Shown here: piece after piece, positions 27,163-36,526 of the stretch
Position numbering within the stretch: position 1 is the stretch's first letter
Layout: the number at the start of each line of letters is the position of its first letter
NCBI GenBank assembly: GCA_000768855.1
Contig: JRAN01000056.1
Coordinates: forward strand, 1 to 64,000
Source of the DNA: Porphyromonadaceae bacterium COT-184 OH4590
Lineage (GTDB): Bacteria; Bacteroidota; Bacteroidia; Bacteroidales; Paludibacteraceae
Direction of reading: 5' to 3'
Length of the DNA: 64,000 bases
Notes under the pieces: generated by a model
What the model saw: only the letters and a program-made list of their open reading frames with translations
The model's database searches: none
Told to the model about the DNA's origin: nothing
Position numbers and translations under genes: made by a program

Positions 27163-27178
27163 TTCGTAAAAGCACGAA
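27163..27178. promoter_or_regulatory. Putative ArsR operator and promoter upstream of arsR
   Basis: Perfect dyad TTCGT-AAAAGC-ACGAA just upstream of a minus-strand TACCTTTG box (complement of about 27143-27150) that matches the -7 consensus. Its position between -33 and -7 suits steric repression by ArsR. Confidence 0.65.
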
Positions 27179-27282
27179 CAATATTTTGAGCAAAATACAA
27201 TTTTTTTGGACTTGGTTAGATTGCACCTAACAACTCCGTTTAGAAAAAATATTTCTCCAAAATTATAAAAAAACCTCCAATT

Positions 27283-27327
27283 TGTAACCACGGTTACAGT
27301 TTGTCTGTGTGTGAGATAGTAATTTTG
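27283..27327 (+). promoter_or_regulatory. Crp/Fnr-type operator and promoter of hcp
   Basis: A perfect palindrome TGTAACC-AC-GGTTACA (27283-27298) lies directly upstream of TTTG (27300-27303) and TAATTTTG (27320-27327). A start near 27334 puts the palindrome centre about 43 nt upstream, the usual spacing for a class II Crp/Fnr activator. The HcpR-like regulator at 23567-24238 is the likely partner. Confidence 0.6.
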
Positions 27328-27366
27328 CCTTTGTAATCAACAAATATAACTAACACTAAAAAATTA

Positions 27367-29025
27367 ATGTATATGGAAAAGATGTTTTGTTTTCAATGTC
27401 AGGAGACAGCCAAAAACGAAGGCTGTACCATAAAGGGAGTATGCGGTAAAACTGCCGATGTAGCCAATCTGCAAGACCTTCTTATGTATATTTGTAAAGG
27501 TATATCGCACTATACGGTTGCTTTGCGTAAGTTTGGAATAGAGATGAACGAGATTAATAAGTTCATTACCGACTCGCTGTTTATGACCATTACCAATGCC
27601 AATTTCTACAGAAGTCGCTTTATCACTCGTTTGCGTATCGCTTACGAAATGCGTAATGCCGCCAAAGAGCAGTTGGCAAAAGCCGGTGGCAATGTAGATG
27701 CTATCACTTTCGACGGTGCTTTGTGGCAAGGTTATACAGAAGCCGAAATGGACGAAAAAGCCTTGTCGGTAGGTGTTTTGTCCACCGAAAATATAGACGT
27801 TCGCTCGCTTCGTGAACTTACCATTTATGGGTTGAAAGGTATGGCGGCATATCTCGAACACGCTTTCAACTTAGGGTATGAAGTATCGGAGATATATGCT
27901 TTTATGCAAAAAGCACTTGTTGCCACTACCGACGATTCGCTATCGGCAGACGACCTTACTGCTCTTGTGCTCGAAACAGGACAATATGGCGTACAGGCAA
28001 TGGCTCTGTTGGACAAAGCTAATACCACCAGTTACGGCAATCCCGAAATTACACAGGTAAATATAGGAGTTCGTACCAATCCGGGCATACTTATCAGCGG
28101 ACACGACCTAAAAGATATGGAGGAGCTACTCAAACAGACCGAAGGCACAGGTGTTGACGTATATACGCACAGCGAAATGTTGCCTGCACACTACTATCCC
28201 GCTTTTAAGAAGTATAGCCATTTTGTAGGTAATTATGGCAGCTCGTGGTGGCATCAGGTAGAGGATTTCGAAAACTTCAACGGAGTGATACTCTTTACTA
28301 CCAACTGTATAGTGCCCCCTCGTAAAACATCAACTTATTCCGATAGAGTCTATACTACAGGTGCATCGGGCTTCGATGGTTTTAAGCACATTGCCGACCG
28401 CAAAGACGGCAAGCCTAAAGACTTCTCGGCTCTTATCGAACACGCAAAACGATGTGCTCCACCAAAAGAGATAGAGCAAGGTACCATCGTTGGCGGATTT
28501 GCACACAATCAGGTAATAGCCTTAGCAGACAAGGTAGTAGAGGCTGTAAAGTCGGGTGCTATTCGTAAGTTTTTCGTTATGGGCGGATGCGATGGACGTA
28601 TGAATGGACGAAACTATTACACCGAGTTTGCCCAAAGGCTACCAAGTGATACAGTGATATTGACCGCAGGCTGTGCAAAATATCGTTACAACAAACTTAA
28701 GCTCGGCACTATTAACGGTATTCCGAGAGTGTTGGACGCGGGTCAATGCAATGATAGCTATTCGCTTGCCAAGATAGCTCTTGCGCTAAAAGATGCCTTC
28801 GGACTGGATGACCTCAACGACCTCCCGATAGTATATAACATAGCGTGGTACGAACAGAAAGCCGTTATTGTACTTTTGGCTCTGCTGTATCTTGGAGTTA
28901 AAAATATTCATCTCGGACCTACCTTGCCGGCATTCCTTTCGCCAAACGTAGCCAACGTATTAGTGAACAACTTCGGTATATCGGGTATCGGTACTGTTGA
29001 TGAAGATTTGAAAGCAATGCTTTAA
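27367..29025 (+). CDS. hcp: Hydroxylamine reductase / hybrid cluster protein
   Basis: 552 residues (an ATG two codons in, 27373, may be the true start: [11 protein letters not shown]). N-terminal cubane-binding cysteines [13 protein letters not shown]...GVCGK. Hybrid-cluster ligands are visible in the C-terminal half: [41 protein letters not shown]. Hcp contributes to NO or hydroxylamine detoxification and nitrosative stress resistance in anaerobes. It is preceded by a Crp-like palindrome and followed by a terminator; the next three genes form a related redox/NO-sensing set. Confidence 0.97.
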   Translation: MYMEKMFCFQCQETAKNEGCTIKGVCGKTADVANLQDLLMYICKGISHYTVALRKFGIEMNEINKFITDSLFMTITNANFYRSRFITRLRIAYEMRNAAKEQLAKAGGNVDAITFDGALWQGYTEAEMDEKALSVGVLSTENIDVRSLRELTIYGLKGMAAYLEHAFNLGYEVSEIYAFMQKALVATTDDSLSADDLTALVLETGQYGVQAMALLDKANTTSYGNPEITQVNIGVRTNPGILISGHDLKDMEELLKQTEGTGVDVYTHSEMLPAHYYPAFKKYSHFVGNYGSSWWHQVEDFENFNGVILFTTNCIVPPRKTSTYSDRVYTTGASGFDGFKHIADRKDGKPKDFSALIEHAKRCAPPKEIEQGTIVGGFAHNQVIALADKVVEAVKSGAIRKFFVMGGCDGRMNGRNYYTEFAQRLPSDTVILTAGCAKYRYNKLKLGTINGIPRVLDAGQCNDSYSLAKIALALKDAFGLDDLNDLPIVYNIAWYEQKAVIVLLALLYLGVKNIHLGPTLPAFLSPNVANVLVNNFGISGIGTVDEDLKAML

Positions 29026-29038
29026 TAATCAAACGGAC

Positions 29039-29065
29039 TTGTCAGTCCTCTCTTGGGGCTGACAA
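29039..29065 (+). terminator. Terminator after hcp
   Basis: Stem TTGTCAGTCC / GGGGCTGACAA with one G-U pair (29039-29048 and 29055-29065), followed by TCTTTTTATT, 13 nt after the hcp stop. Confidence 0.8.
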
Positions 29066-29176
29066 TCTTTTTATTACAAAAAAATAATAAGTAAAAAGGC
29101 AACAAACTGTTGTAATTTTTTGTTAAATTCGCATTTTTATAAAAAATAAATTATTAACTAAAATAATATCACATTT

Positions 29177-29509
29177 ATGACAACATATCAAAAAGCAACC
29201 ATAATACCGCTCGAACAGTCGATAGAATATACCGACGGAGGCGTTATTAGCAAACAGGTAACCAAAAACAGCGTAGGTAATATCACCATATTCTCGTTCG
29301 ACAAAGGGCAGGGACTTACCGAGCATACCGCCAATTTTGATGCCTTTGTGCAGATACTCGATGGCGAAGCCGAAATCCGTATTGACGGCACACCATATCT
29401 TTTGAAAAAAGGCGACTCTATCATTATGCCGGCTAACCGCCCACACGCACTTAGGGCTGTGGAGCGTTTCAAAATGCTACTGACTATGATTAGAGGCGAA
29501 GAGATATAA
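29177..29509 (+). CDS. Cupin domain protein
   Basis: 110 residues, a single double-stranded beta-helix. Cupin motif 1 is KGQGLTEHTANFDAFVQILDGEAEI (one clear His) and motif 2 is LKKGDSIIMPANRPHAL. Metal-binding residues are partly kept, so a small metal-dependent enzyme or sensor is possible. In anaerobes such proteins often sit beside hcp and hemerythrin/PAS proteins. Here it lies between hcp and the DUF438 gene, 46 nt upstream of the latter. Confidence 0.85.
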   Translation: MTTYQKATIIPLEQSIEYTDGGVISKQVTKNSVGNITIFSFDKGQGLTEHTANFDAFVQILDGEAEIRIDGTPYLLKKGDSIIMPANRPHALRAVERFKMLLTMIRGEEI

Positions 29510-29555
29510 TATTAGAAACCAATAAATTTATTTTAAAAAAAACATATAAACATTT

Positions 29556-30791
29556 ATGAGTGAATATATAAATAATTCATCGCAACGTAAGGAGTTGCTC
29601 CGTCATCTCCTTATCCGATTGCACGAGGGCGAAAATCCCGAAGTATTGCGTAAACAACTGATAGAGGTACTCAAAGGTATCCCTTACAACGAAGTGGTAG
29701 AGGTAGAACAGGAACTTATCAATAGCAATACGCTAAGCGAGAGTGAGATACTTGAGTTTTGCGACCTCCACACCGCTGTACTCGATGGCAGTATCGATAT
29801 CGAAAAGGCTCAAGAGGTTCCCGCAGGACATCCTGTAGATACATTCAAGCAAGAGAATATCGTTATACAGCAAGAGATAGATAAATTCAACAAAACAAAA
29901 GAGGAGTTGGAGAGTATCACCGACTCGCAGGTAAGTGGGTATGTGATGCAGCTTAGAGGCATATTCAACAACTTCTCGGATATTGACAAGCATTACAAAC
30001 GTAAAGAGTACCTGTTGTTTCCATTCTTGGAAAAACACCTTATTACAGGACCTCCTAAGGTAATGTGGGGTAAGCACGATGAGACTCGTGAAGCTCTAAA
30101 AGGTGCTCACTCAGCTTTGTCGTCGTCTATCGGTTCAGCCGACGAACTGAGGTCGATAACCAAACTCATACTCGACCCTGCGGTAGAGATGATAAGTGGA
30201 ATGATAATGAAAGAGGAGCAGATACTTTTACCAATGGCTATGGACACACTTACGGAAGAGGAGTGGTACAAGATATATGAGGAGACACCTGATTTCGGCT
30301 ATACGCTATTCGACCCTACCGATGAGTGGAAGCCTCAGAATGTCAATATCGAAAATCACGAGTACATCACTGCCGATGCCATACGTCTGTCGTCGGGAGC
30401 CTTTAATATCGACGAACTCGAAGCACTCTTTTTGCACCTGCCCATAGATATTACATTTGTCGACAAAAACGACAAGGTAAGGTTTTTCTCACACAGCCCA
30501 AATCGTGTGTTTGAGCGTAACCGTTCTATCATTGGACGCGACGTGCGTATGTGCCACCCTCCGGGCAGCGTTCACATTGTGGAGCAGATACTCGAAGACT
30601 TCAAGGCAGGCAAGGAGAATAAAGCCACCTTCTGGCTATCTAATTTTATGGGACGTTTCATATATATCGAATACTCGGCTGTACGAGGCAAAGATGGCGA
30701 ATATCTCGGCGTAGTAGAGGTAACGCAAGATATATCTGCTCTTCGCAAGCTCGAGGGCGACCAACGACTGCTTTCGTATGAAAAAAGATAA
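29556..30791 (+). CDS. DUF438 - hemerythrin-like - PAS domain protein
   Basis: 411 residues. ~1-90 DUF438 (RKELLRHLLIRLHEGENPE...VEQELI); ~95-240 a hemerythrin HHE-type four-helix region (DIDKHYKRKEYLLFPFLE, MWGKHDETREALKG, MIMKEEQILLPMAMD) whose His/Glu residues would bind a di-iron site for O2 or NO; ~270-405 a PAS-like domain (PIDITFVDKNDKVRFFSHSP...GEYLGVVEVTQDIS) that may carry heme. No output kinase or DNA-binding domain is present. Likely an O2/NO sensor or scavenger working with Hcp and the coupled DUF1858 protein (14-nt overlap). Confidence 0.9.
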   Translation: MSEYINNSSQRKELLRHLLIRLHEGENPEVLRKQLIEVLKGIPYNEVVEVEQELINSNTLSESEILEFCDLHTAVLDGSIDIEKAQEVPAGHPVDTFKQENIVIQQEIDKFNKTKEELESITDSQVSGYVMQLRGIFNNFSDIDKHYKRKEYLLFPFLEKHLITGPPKVMWGKHDETREALKGAHSALSSSIGSADELRSITKLILDPAVEMISGMIMKEEQILLPMAMDTLTEEEWYKIYEETPDFGYTLFDPTDEWKPQNVNIENHEYITADAIRLSSGAFNIDELEALFLHLPIDITFVDKNDKVRFFSHSPNRVFERNRSIIGRDVRMCHPPGSVHIVEQILEDFKAGKENKATFWLSNFMGRFIYIEYSAVRGKDGEYLGVVEVTQDISALRKLEGDQRLLSYEKR

Positions 30792-31302
30792 GACTGACAT
30801 AACGCCCGACACCAAAGTGGCTGACCTGCTCAACGATTACCCGGAAACAGAGAGTGTTCTGTTGAGATATTCGACCGCCTTTGCTGCTCTGAAAAACCCT
30901 GTGTTGCGACGCACCGTGGCTAAGGTAACATCGTTGCAGCAAGCTGCTAAGGTAGGAGGAGTAGATGTTGTGGATATGGTCGATGCACTAAGGCAAGTAG
31001 TGGGGATGGAGGCATTACGCTACAGCATATACAACTCGTCCGACGACGACACTGTGGCTACTATCAGCCAAGCACCAAAAGCCGATCGTCTGCTCGACGT
31101 GTGCGATATGATAGCTCAGGGCAATCACCCGAAAGATATTGTAATACACACTGCCGAGGAGTTGGCAGTCGGGCAGATATTGGAGTTGGTAACGCCTTTT
31201 GTACCGTCGCCTATCATCGACATGCTGAGAAACAAAGGTTTTGCAATATCTATAATGTTACCTTCGGATGGTAAAGTGAGAACGTTTATTTCGAGACAAT
31301 AA
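30778..31302 (+). CDS. DUF1858 domain protein
   Basis: 174 residues. N-terminal DUF1858 (ITPDTKVADLLNDYPETESVLLRYS) is a small helical domain common in anaerobic redox proteins. A linker leads to a C-terminal ~75-residue region (LDVCDMIAQGNHPKDIVIHTAEELAVGQILELVTPFVPSPIIDMLRNKGF) resembling DUF2249/TusA-like folds. Its start overlaps the DUF438 gene by 14 nt, so they are translated together. Function unknown; context suggests nitrosative stress. Confidence 0.82.
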   Translation: MKKDKTDITPDTKVADLLNDYPETESVLLRYSTAFAALKNPVLRRTVAKVTSLQQAAKVGGVDVVDMVDALRQVVGMEALRYSIYNSSDDDTVATISQAPKADRLLDVCDMIAQGNHPKDIVIHTAEELAVGQILELVTPFVPSPIIDMLRNKGFAISIMLPSDGKVRTFISRQ

Positions 31303-31309
31303 GTCAACT

Positions 31310-31343
31310 AAAAAGTGCCTTCTGTTTTTCGAGGGCACTTTTT
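31310..31343. terminator. Bidirectional terminator between DUF1858 gene and der
   Basis: AAAAGTGCC / GGCACTTTT stem with ~14-nt loop, A run on the left and eight T on the right. Serves the plus-strand hcp-associated genes and, on the other strand, der. Confidence 0.8.
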
Positions 31344-31360
31344 TTACTATGTAAATTTTT

Positions 31361-32677
31361 CTACTTCTGCCTTGCAAAAAGCAATGTAGGCGTACCTGTA
31401 AATTCCCATTCGGTCCTTAGCTTATTCTCCAGAAATCTAAAATAAGGCTCTCTGATATACTGAGGTAGGTTGGTAAAAAATATAAATGTAGGTACTTGCG
31501 TATCGGGTAGCTGTGTTACATATTTTATTTTCACATATTTACCTTTTATGGCGGGTGGAGGATAATTTTCTATCAAGGGTAAGAAAAACTCGTTTAGTTT
31601 GTTTGTCGATATCCTTCGATTTTTGTTTTCATATACCATCATTGCAGTCTCTATTACTTTGAAAATACGCTGTTTGTTTACTACTGAGGTAAATATAATA
31701 GGAAAGTCGGTAAATGGTGCAAGTCGTTCTCTGATAGCATTTTCGAATGCCTTTACGTCTTTGTTTGTCTTATTCTCTATCAAATCCCACTTATTGACAC
31801 ATACCACAAGCCCTTTTTTGTTTTTCTGTATTAGCGAAAAAATATTGAGGTCTTGACTCTCGATACCACGCCCGGCATCAATCATAAGTATACACACATC
31901 GCTGTTTTCGATGGCTCTTATGGCTCTGATAACCGAGTAATACTCCACATCTTCGTGTACTTTGTTTTTTTTGCGAATTCCTGCCGTATCGACGAGGTAG
32001 AAGTTGTGGCCGAATTTGTTGTAGCGAGTATATATGGAGTCTCTCGTTGTGCCGGCTATATCGGTAACAATGTTGCGGTTGTCGTCGAGGAATGCGTTTA
32101 CCAGGGACGATTTGCCGGCGTTTGGTCGTCCAACGATAGCGAATTTCGGTAGCTCGTCGAGTGTTTCGTCCTCTTTTACCTCTTTGGGAAAACGATTGAG
32201 CAGTTCGTCGAGCAAATCGCCACTGCCCAAACCATTGATGGAGGAGAGTATAAAAGGGTCGCCAAGTCCTAAAGCGTAAAACTCGGATGCTTGATATTGG
32301 AGTTCGAAATTATCCACCTTATTGGCTACTACTATCACATTTTTTTTACTTTTACGTAATATTTGAGCCACAAACATATCGAGGTCTGTTATACCGCTTA
32401 TTACATCTACTACAAACAGTATTACGTCTGCCTCCTCTATGGCTATGGTTACCTGACGGTTTATCTCCTCCTCAAAAATGTCTTCGGAGCCTACCACCCA
32501 GCCACCTGTGTCGATTATCGAAAACTCTTGCCCGTTCCACTCTACCTTGCCGTATTGACGGTCGCGAGTGGTACCGGCTTCGTCGTTTACTATTGCTCTG
32601 CGTGTCTTTGTAAGACGGTTGAAAAGTGTTGATTTCCCTACATTGGGACGTCCCACTATTGCCACTATATTATTCAT
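31361..32677 (-). CDS. der: Ribosome biogenesis GTPase Der (EngA)
   Basis: 438 residues from ATG 32677 ([17 protein letters not shown]); a frame 5 codons longer exists. Two tandem GTPase domains: first P-loop GRPNVGKST, second GRPNAGKSS, with DTGGW, DTAG, NKVD and NKWD motifs, then a KH-like C-terminal domain (~350-438). Der is essential for 50S maturation. Single gene, terminator shared with the convergent DUF1858 gene. Confidence 0.97.
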   Translation of the reverse strand: MNNIVAIVGRPNVGKSTLFNRLTKTRRAIVNDEAGTTRDRQYGKVEWNGQEFSIIDTGGWVVGSEDIFEEEINRQVTIAIEEADVILFVVDVISGITDLDMFVAQILRKSKKNVIVVANKVDNFELQYQASEFYALGLGDPFILSSINGLGSGDLLDELLNRFPKEVKEDETLDELPKFAIVGRPNAGKSSLVNAFLDDNRNIVTDIAGTTRDSIYTRYNKFGHNFYLVDTAGIRKKNKVHEDVEYYSVIRAIRAIENSDVCILMIDAGRGIESQDLNIFSLIQKNKKGLVVCVNKWDLIENKTNKDVKAFENAIRERLAPFTDFPIIFTSVVNKQRIFKVIETAMMVYENKNRRISTNKLNEFFLPLIENYPPPAIKGKYVKIKYVTQLPDTQVPTFIFFTNLPQYIREPYFRFLENKLRTEWEFTGTPTLLFARQK

Positions 32678-32798
32678 ATTCAGAATAGTCAAAAAAAATT
32701 AGTAATTTTGGAAAATATTTTACAAAGATAATGTAAATATTTTCAACTGCCACAATGTAAACATAGGTTAAATAATTTTAAAAATATATTATTTAGTG

Positions 32799-32828
32799 TT
32801 GGTTATACAAAAATTTTTTATAGATTTG
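32799..32828 (+). promoter_or_regulatory. Promoter of ndk
   Basis: TTG (32799-32801), exactly 19 nt, TAGATTTG (32821-32828): a perfect Bacteroidetes promoter 31 nt before the GTG start of ndk. Confidence 0.7.
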
Positions 32829-32859
32829 CATCTTTATTTGAAAAAACTATTTTATCATT

Positions 32860-33324
32860 GTGCAAAAAACATTGGTTTTGATAAAACCCGGAGCAATTCA
32901 AAGAGAGCTTATAGGCGAAGTACTGAAGCGTTTTGAGAATAAGGGTTTTCGTATTTGTGGGTTAAAAATGATACATCTTACAGAAGATATTCTGAGAGTT
33001 CATTATGCACATTTGGTGGAACGCCCGTTTTTTGCAAGGATTCTTCGGTCGATGATGGCAACACCCGTAATAGCTCTTTGTTTGGAAGGGGTAGAGGCTG
33101 TCAAAGTGGTAAGAGATATGATAGGCGTAACCAATGGTAGAGAGGCTCAGGCAGGCACTATTCGTGGAGATTTTTCGCTGAGTAACCAAGAAAATATGAT
33201 CCACGCCTCCGATTCTGTAGAAAACGCAGCAATAGAGATAAAAAGATTTTTCTTAGATAATGAAATTTTTTCTTATACAAAAGTAAATCAGAACTATATA
33301 AATTATTCCGACGAATTGATATAA
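32860..33324 (+). CDS. ndk: Nucleoside diphosphate kinase
   Basis: 154 residues with a GTG start (no in-frame ATG gives the conserved TLVLIKPGAIQR beginning). Active-site His in SNQENMIHASDS, plus GLKMIHL and GVTNGREAQAGTIRGDFS landmarks. Balances NTP pools by phosphate exchange through a phosphohistidine. The short promoter-to-start distance (about 25 nt leader) supports the GTG. Confidence 0.96.
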   Translation: MQKTLVLIKPGAIQRELIGEVLKRFENKGFRICGLKMIHLTEDILRVHYAHLVERPFFARILRSMMATPVIALCLEGVEAVKVVRDMIGVTNGREAQAGTIRGDFSLSNQENMIHASDSVENAAIEIKRFFLDNEIFSYTKVNQNYINYSDELI

Positions 33325-33365
33325 AACTCATTCAGATGATTTAGTAGTTATTTATTAATAAAAAA

Positions 33366-34376
33366 ATGATTATGAGAGGACAGAAAATTGTTTTAATTAC
33401 AATGGCAATGGTATTTTCTTTGTTTATTGTGGCTCAGACTCCGACGTCAAGGGCAATGAGTAAGAAAGATACCACAACCGTAGCAAATATTTATGTTACA
33501 ACCAAATCGGACGACAATAAAGATAATCTTATTGCATCACTATCAGAAAAAAACGATAAACAGATTGCTAAAACCGCACAAATCCCACCGACTACCAACC
33601 ACAAAAAATTTTTAGAAGAATCGTCAGACGAATTTGGCGAGGATGTGGATGCTGACTTCGAAGTGCCATCAGACGAGCTTTACGGATTTTCTTGGACATC
33701 CGAATATTTGAACCCTTATAAAATAAAAATAGATGATCTGCCCGATAGTACTTGGATAGACTGCACAGGGTTTGTTTTCCCTGTTGCGAAATCGACAGAA
33801 AAGAAGATTACTTCCGATTTTGGTGCAAGACGTAGGCGTTATCATTACGGAACAGACATAGGACTAAAAGTAGGAGATACCATTGTAGCAGCTTTCGACG
33901 GAACAGTACGCATTGTTGACTATGAGGCACGCGGATATGGGCATTATATTGTCATAAGACACAAAAATGGGCTGGAGTCGTTGTACGCTCATTTGTCGAA
34001 GCCTTTGGTTACGGTTAATCAGGAAGTTGCTGCAGGCGAACTTATAGGTTTGGGTGGCAATACAGGGCGTTCGACAGGTCCACATCTACACTTTGAGTTT
34101 AGATTTTTAGGTAATGCTTTTAATACCAATAAAATAGTTGATTATGCTTCCGAAAAATGCTTTGCCGATAGCTATTGCCTGACAAAAGCAGAAACATTCA
34201 GACACAAATCGGATGTGGAGAAATTCAAGCAAATGCGTTACCATCGAGTGCGTCAAGGCGAGACTTTATCGCATATCGCTAAGAGGTACGGTACAACGGT
34301 CAATAAGCTATGTAAGCTAAATCACATAAGTCGCACTACAATTATTCGGTCTGGGCGTTCGATTAGATACAGATGA
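33366..34376 (+). CDS. Secreted M23 metallopeptidase with LysM domain
   Basis: 336 residues (or from Met 3 at 33372). Signal peptide (~1-24, ends near VAQT), a polar linker (~30-110), an M23/LytM domain (~150-260) with HYGTDIG (zinc His/Asp), YAHLSK and GPHLHFEF (HxH), and a C-terminal LysM repeat (~290-335; HRVRQGETLSHIAKRYG). Likely a peptidoglycan endopeptidase, or an activator of amidases, acting in the periplasm. All zinc residues are present, so it is probably active. Confidence 0.93.
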   Translation: MIMRGQKIVLITMAMVFSLFIVAQTPTSRAMSKKDTTTVANIYVTTKSDDNKDNLIASLSEKNDKQIAKTAQIPPTTNHKKFLEESSDEFGEDVDADFEVPSDELYGFSWTSEYLNPYKIKIDDLPDSTWIDCTGFVFPVAKSTEKKITSDFGARRRRYHYGTDIGLKVGDTIVAAFDGTVRIVDYEARGYGHYIVIRHKNGLESLYAHLSKPLVTVNQEVAAGELIGLGGNTGRSTGPHLHFEFRFLGNAFNTNKIVDYASEKCFADSYCLTKAETFRHKSDVEKFKQMRYHRVRQGETLSHIAKRYGTTVNKLCKLNHISRTTIIRSGRSIRYR

Positions 34377-34617
34377 TTATAATGCGGTATGAGATATGTA
34401 ATTGAACCGTTTTTAAAAGGTGGCTATCTGTATTTAGGAACAAAAAGATAGATAATAAAATAAATACAAAACTGTCGAAGAAGCCAATGTCAAAACCAAA
34501 ATTAAATCTGCTAACGATTATTTAGATAATGGATTAATATTAGGTTACCTCTATTTTTCGTTTTTTTATTAAGATATGTTATACTAACCTACCCATGCGA
34601 AATTTTCTTTTAGAATA

Positions 34618-34800
34618 AAGATTTGTTGGCAATGGATTACAAAGATTGCTTAGCATCTATGAGGCAATTTGATGAGCAATAGAAGAGGAAGAGTATGTCG
34701 GTTTTACAAGTTATAAATATGGAATAACTATTTATGCTCCCAATGGGACTGATAATACCGAATTTTATGTTTAGGCTGTAACTGTTGGGAAAAAAGGATA
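34618..34800 (+). pseudogene. Decayed coding sequence, family unknown
   Basis: Short plausible coding stretches in shifting frames: MDYKDCLASMRQFDEQ (from 34632, stop at 34680), then after a -1 shift EEEEYVGFTSYKYGITIYAP...NTEFYV (stop near 34773), then VGKKGYFNP before a further stop. The codon-like composition and consecutive in-line fragments suggest a gene broken by frameshifts and stops. The flanking 34377-34617 and 34801-34985 are AT-rich and may belong to it, but show nothing firm. Confidence 0.3.
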
Positions 34801-34985
34801 TTTTAATCCGTAGCGAAAGTAATGCTTCGTAATGTGAGTTATGATTATAGTAATCCGACAAACAGGCATAAATTTTAAAGCAAAAGCATAAAGGCAGTGA
34901 TGTATAAAAATAAATAGTTCGGAGATTGGTTAAGTAGTATTTTTTCATAAAAGAGATGGTTGTATAACCTTTATTTTGTTTTAAT

Positions 34986-35024
34986 TACCACACTGTTGAT
35001 GTTCGAAACCCCAACAGTGTGGTA
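34986..35024. terminator. 12-13-bp hairpin in gene-free gap
   Basis: ACCACACTGTTG (34987-34998) and CAACAGTGTGGT (35012-35023) pair perfectly, with one further T-A pair outside. TTTTGTTTTAAT precedes and GTTTATAT follows, so it may terminate in both directions between the decayed gene and the repeat array. Confidence 0.55.
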
Positions 35025-35070
35025 GTTTATATATCTATTTGTGTTTTTTTATATAAACGATACTATGTTT

Positions 35071-35315
35071 TATCCCGCCGTTTAGGTCTTTTATCGAACT
35101 GTTTAGGTTGTATAACCTTAATATAACATTAAATAACTCCGATGGAACATTAAATAACCTCAACGGATAGGCTATACAACCTCAACGGCGGGATAAAAAA
35201 CAGCAACAGAACATTAAATAACTCTGACGGAACATTAAATAACCTCAACGGATAGCTTATACAACCTCAACGGCGGGATAAAAAACAGCAACGGAACATT
35301 AAAATACCTAAACGG
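35071..35315. repeat. 21/22-bp repeats in two 85-bp higher-order units with inverted copies
   Basis: Units of 21, 21, 22 and 21 bp (starting AACATTAAATAAC, AACATTAAATAAC, ATAGG/CTATACAAC, CGGGATAAAA) build an 85-bp block repeated twice (35125-35209 and 35210-35294), plus one more 21-bp unit (35295-35315). Upstream, 35071-35117 carries the same units in reverse orientation (TATCCCGCCGTTTAGG is the complement of CCTAAACGGCGGGATA). Most units end in AACGG. The inverted arrangement could fold into long stems. No spacers and no coding sense. Confidence 0.88.
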
Positions 35316-35404
35316 TAGGTTAATTCATCTTAGTAACATATTAAAATAAATCAACAAACTAATAGTGTTTTTAAAGATTTGACTATTTATCTAATCTATA
35401 AAGT

Positions 35405-36460
35405 TTATCTTGTGGAATAGTTTTCCCACTTGTTTATTAGATTTTGAAAATCTTCCGGAAGTTGGCTGTCGAAAAACATCTCTTCGCAAGTAGTTGGGTG
35501 TACAAAACCTAATGTTTTGGCGTGTAGTGCTTGTCGTGGGCATACTTCGAAACAGTTGTTTACAAACTGTTTATATTTTGAGGTGCGTTCGCCGAAGAGT
35601 ATTTCGTTGCCACCATAACGCTCGTCGTTGAATAACGTATGACCGATATGTTTGAGGTGAACGCGTATCTGATGAGTACGCCCTGTTTCGAGATTACACT
35701 CTACCAAGGTAGTGTATTTGAACCGCTTTAGTACTCGATAATGTGTAACGGCATGCTTTGCCATTGGGTTTTCGTCTTCGGAGAATACACAAAACTGCAT
35801 ACGGTCTTTGGGGTTGCGAGCCAAGGCTCCGTTGATAGTGCCGATGTCGTCTTTTATCGTACCCCACGCCAAAGCGTTGTAGGTGCGTTGCGTGGTTTTG
35901 TCCTGAAATTGCTTGCCAAGAAACGATTTGGCATATTCGTTTTTGGCTATCAATATAAGTCCAGACGTATCTTTGTCGATACGATGAACAAGACCCAATC
36001 GCGGGTTATTGACATCAAACATAGGATTGTCTTTTAGATGCCATGCGATAGCGTTGAGCAGCGTGCCGTCGAGATTACCTACGCCTGGGTGTACTACCAT
36101 ATCGGGCGGTTTGTTGACCACCATAATATCGTTGTCTTCGAATACCACGGTAAGCGGTATGTCTTGTGCCACAATGGTGTAGTCGCCTGGTGGCGTTTCG
36201 AGCGATATTACTATCTCGTCGAGGGGTTTTACTCGGTAGCTCGATTTTACGGTATTCCCGTTGACAGTGATAAAGCCGAAATCGGCAGCATTTTGAAACC
36301 TTGTTCGCGACACTCCACCAAGCAGATTGGTCAGATATTTGTCAATCCGCATCAATCCCTGTCCTTTATCCACTACAATACGATGTCGTTCGTAAAGATT
36401 TGATATATTGCTGTCTATATCTGTATCTTCGTCAGAGTAGTAGAGATTGTTGTCGGTCAT
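35405..36460 (-). CDS. RluD-family 23S rRNA pseudouridine synthase
   Basis: 351 residues: an acidic N-terminal tail, an S4 RNA-binding domain (~35-95; MRIDKYLTNLLGGVSRTRFQ), then the catalytic domain with VNKPPDMVVHPG and HRIDKDTSGL (catalytic Asp162), GRTHQIRVHL and the C-terminal RQALHAKTLGF. By similarity it would modify the large-subunit stalk (RluD sites). Convergent with the repeat region; panB lies upstream in the same direction after 66 nt. Confidence 0.92.
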   Translation of the reverse strand: MTDNNLYYSDEDTDIDSNISNLYERHRIVVDKGQGLMRIDKYLTNLLGGVSRTRFQNAADFGFITVNGNTVKSSYRVKPLDEIVISLETPPGDYTIVAQDIPLTVVFEDNDIMVVNKPPDMVVHPGVGNLDGTLLNAIAWHLKDNPMFDVNNPRLGLVHRIDKDTSGLILIAKNEYAKSFLGKQFQDKTTQRTYNALAWGTIKDDIGTINGALARNPKDRMQFCVFSEDENPMAKHAVTHYRVLKRFKYTTLVECNLETGRTHQIRVHLKHIGHTLFNDERYGGNEILFGERTSKYKQFVNNCFEVCPRQALHAKTLGFVHPTTCEEMFFDSQLPEDFQNLINKWENYSTR

Positions 36461-36526
36461 CTTAGGTTTAGAAAATTTATCTGCAAAAAATATAATATAT
36501 TTGATTGCAATTAATTATATCAATTA

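Noticed and set aside
29177-29509. GTAACC-type palindrome before the cupin gene
   Set aside because: The 29026-29176 gap has no copy of the hcp palindrome, so direct Crp/Fnr control of the cupin unit is not supported.
34637-34948. 103-residue minus-strand ORF in the gene-free gap
   Set aside because: Composition rich in Tyr/Ser/Leu without domain features; overlaps plus-strand decayed coding pieces that look more protein-like.
35071-35315. Possible CRISPR array
   Set aside because: Units are contiguous with no unique spacers, of mixed type, partly inverted, and no cas genes are present. The same applies to the arrays at 14957-15145 and 59060-59303.
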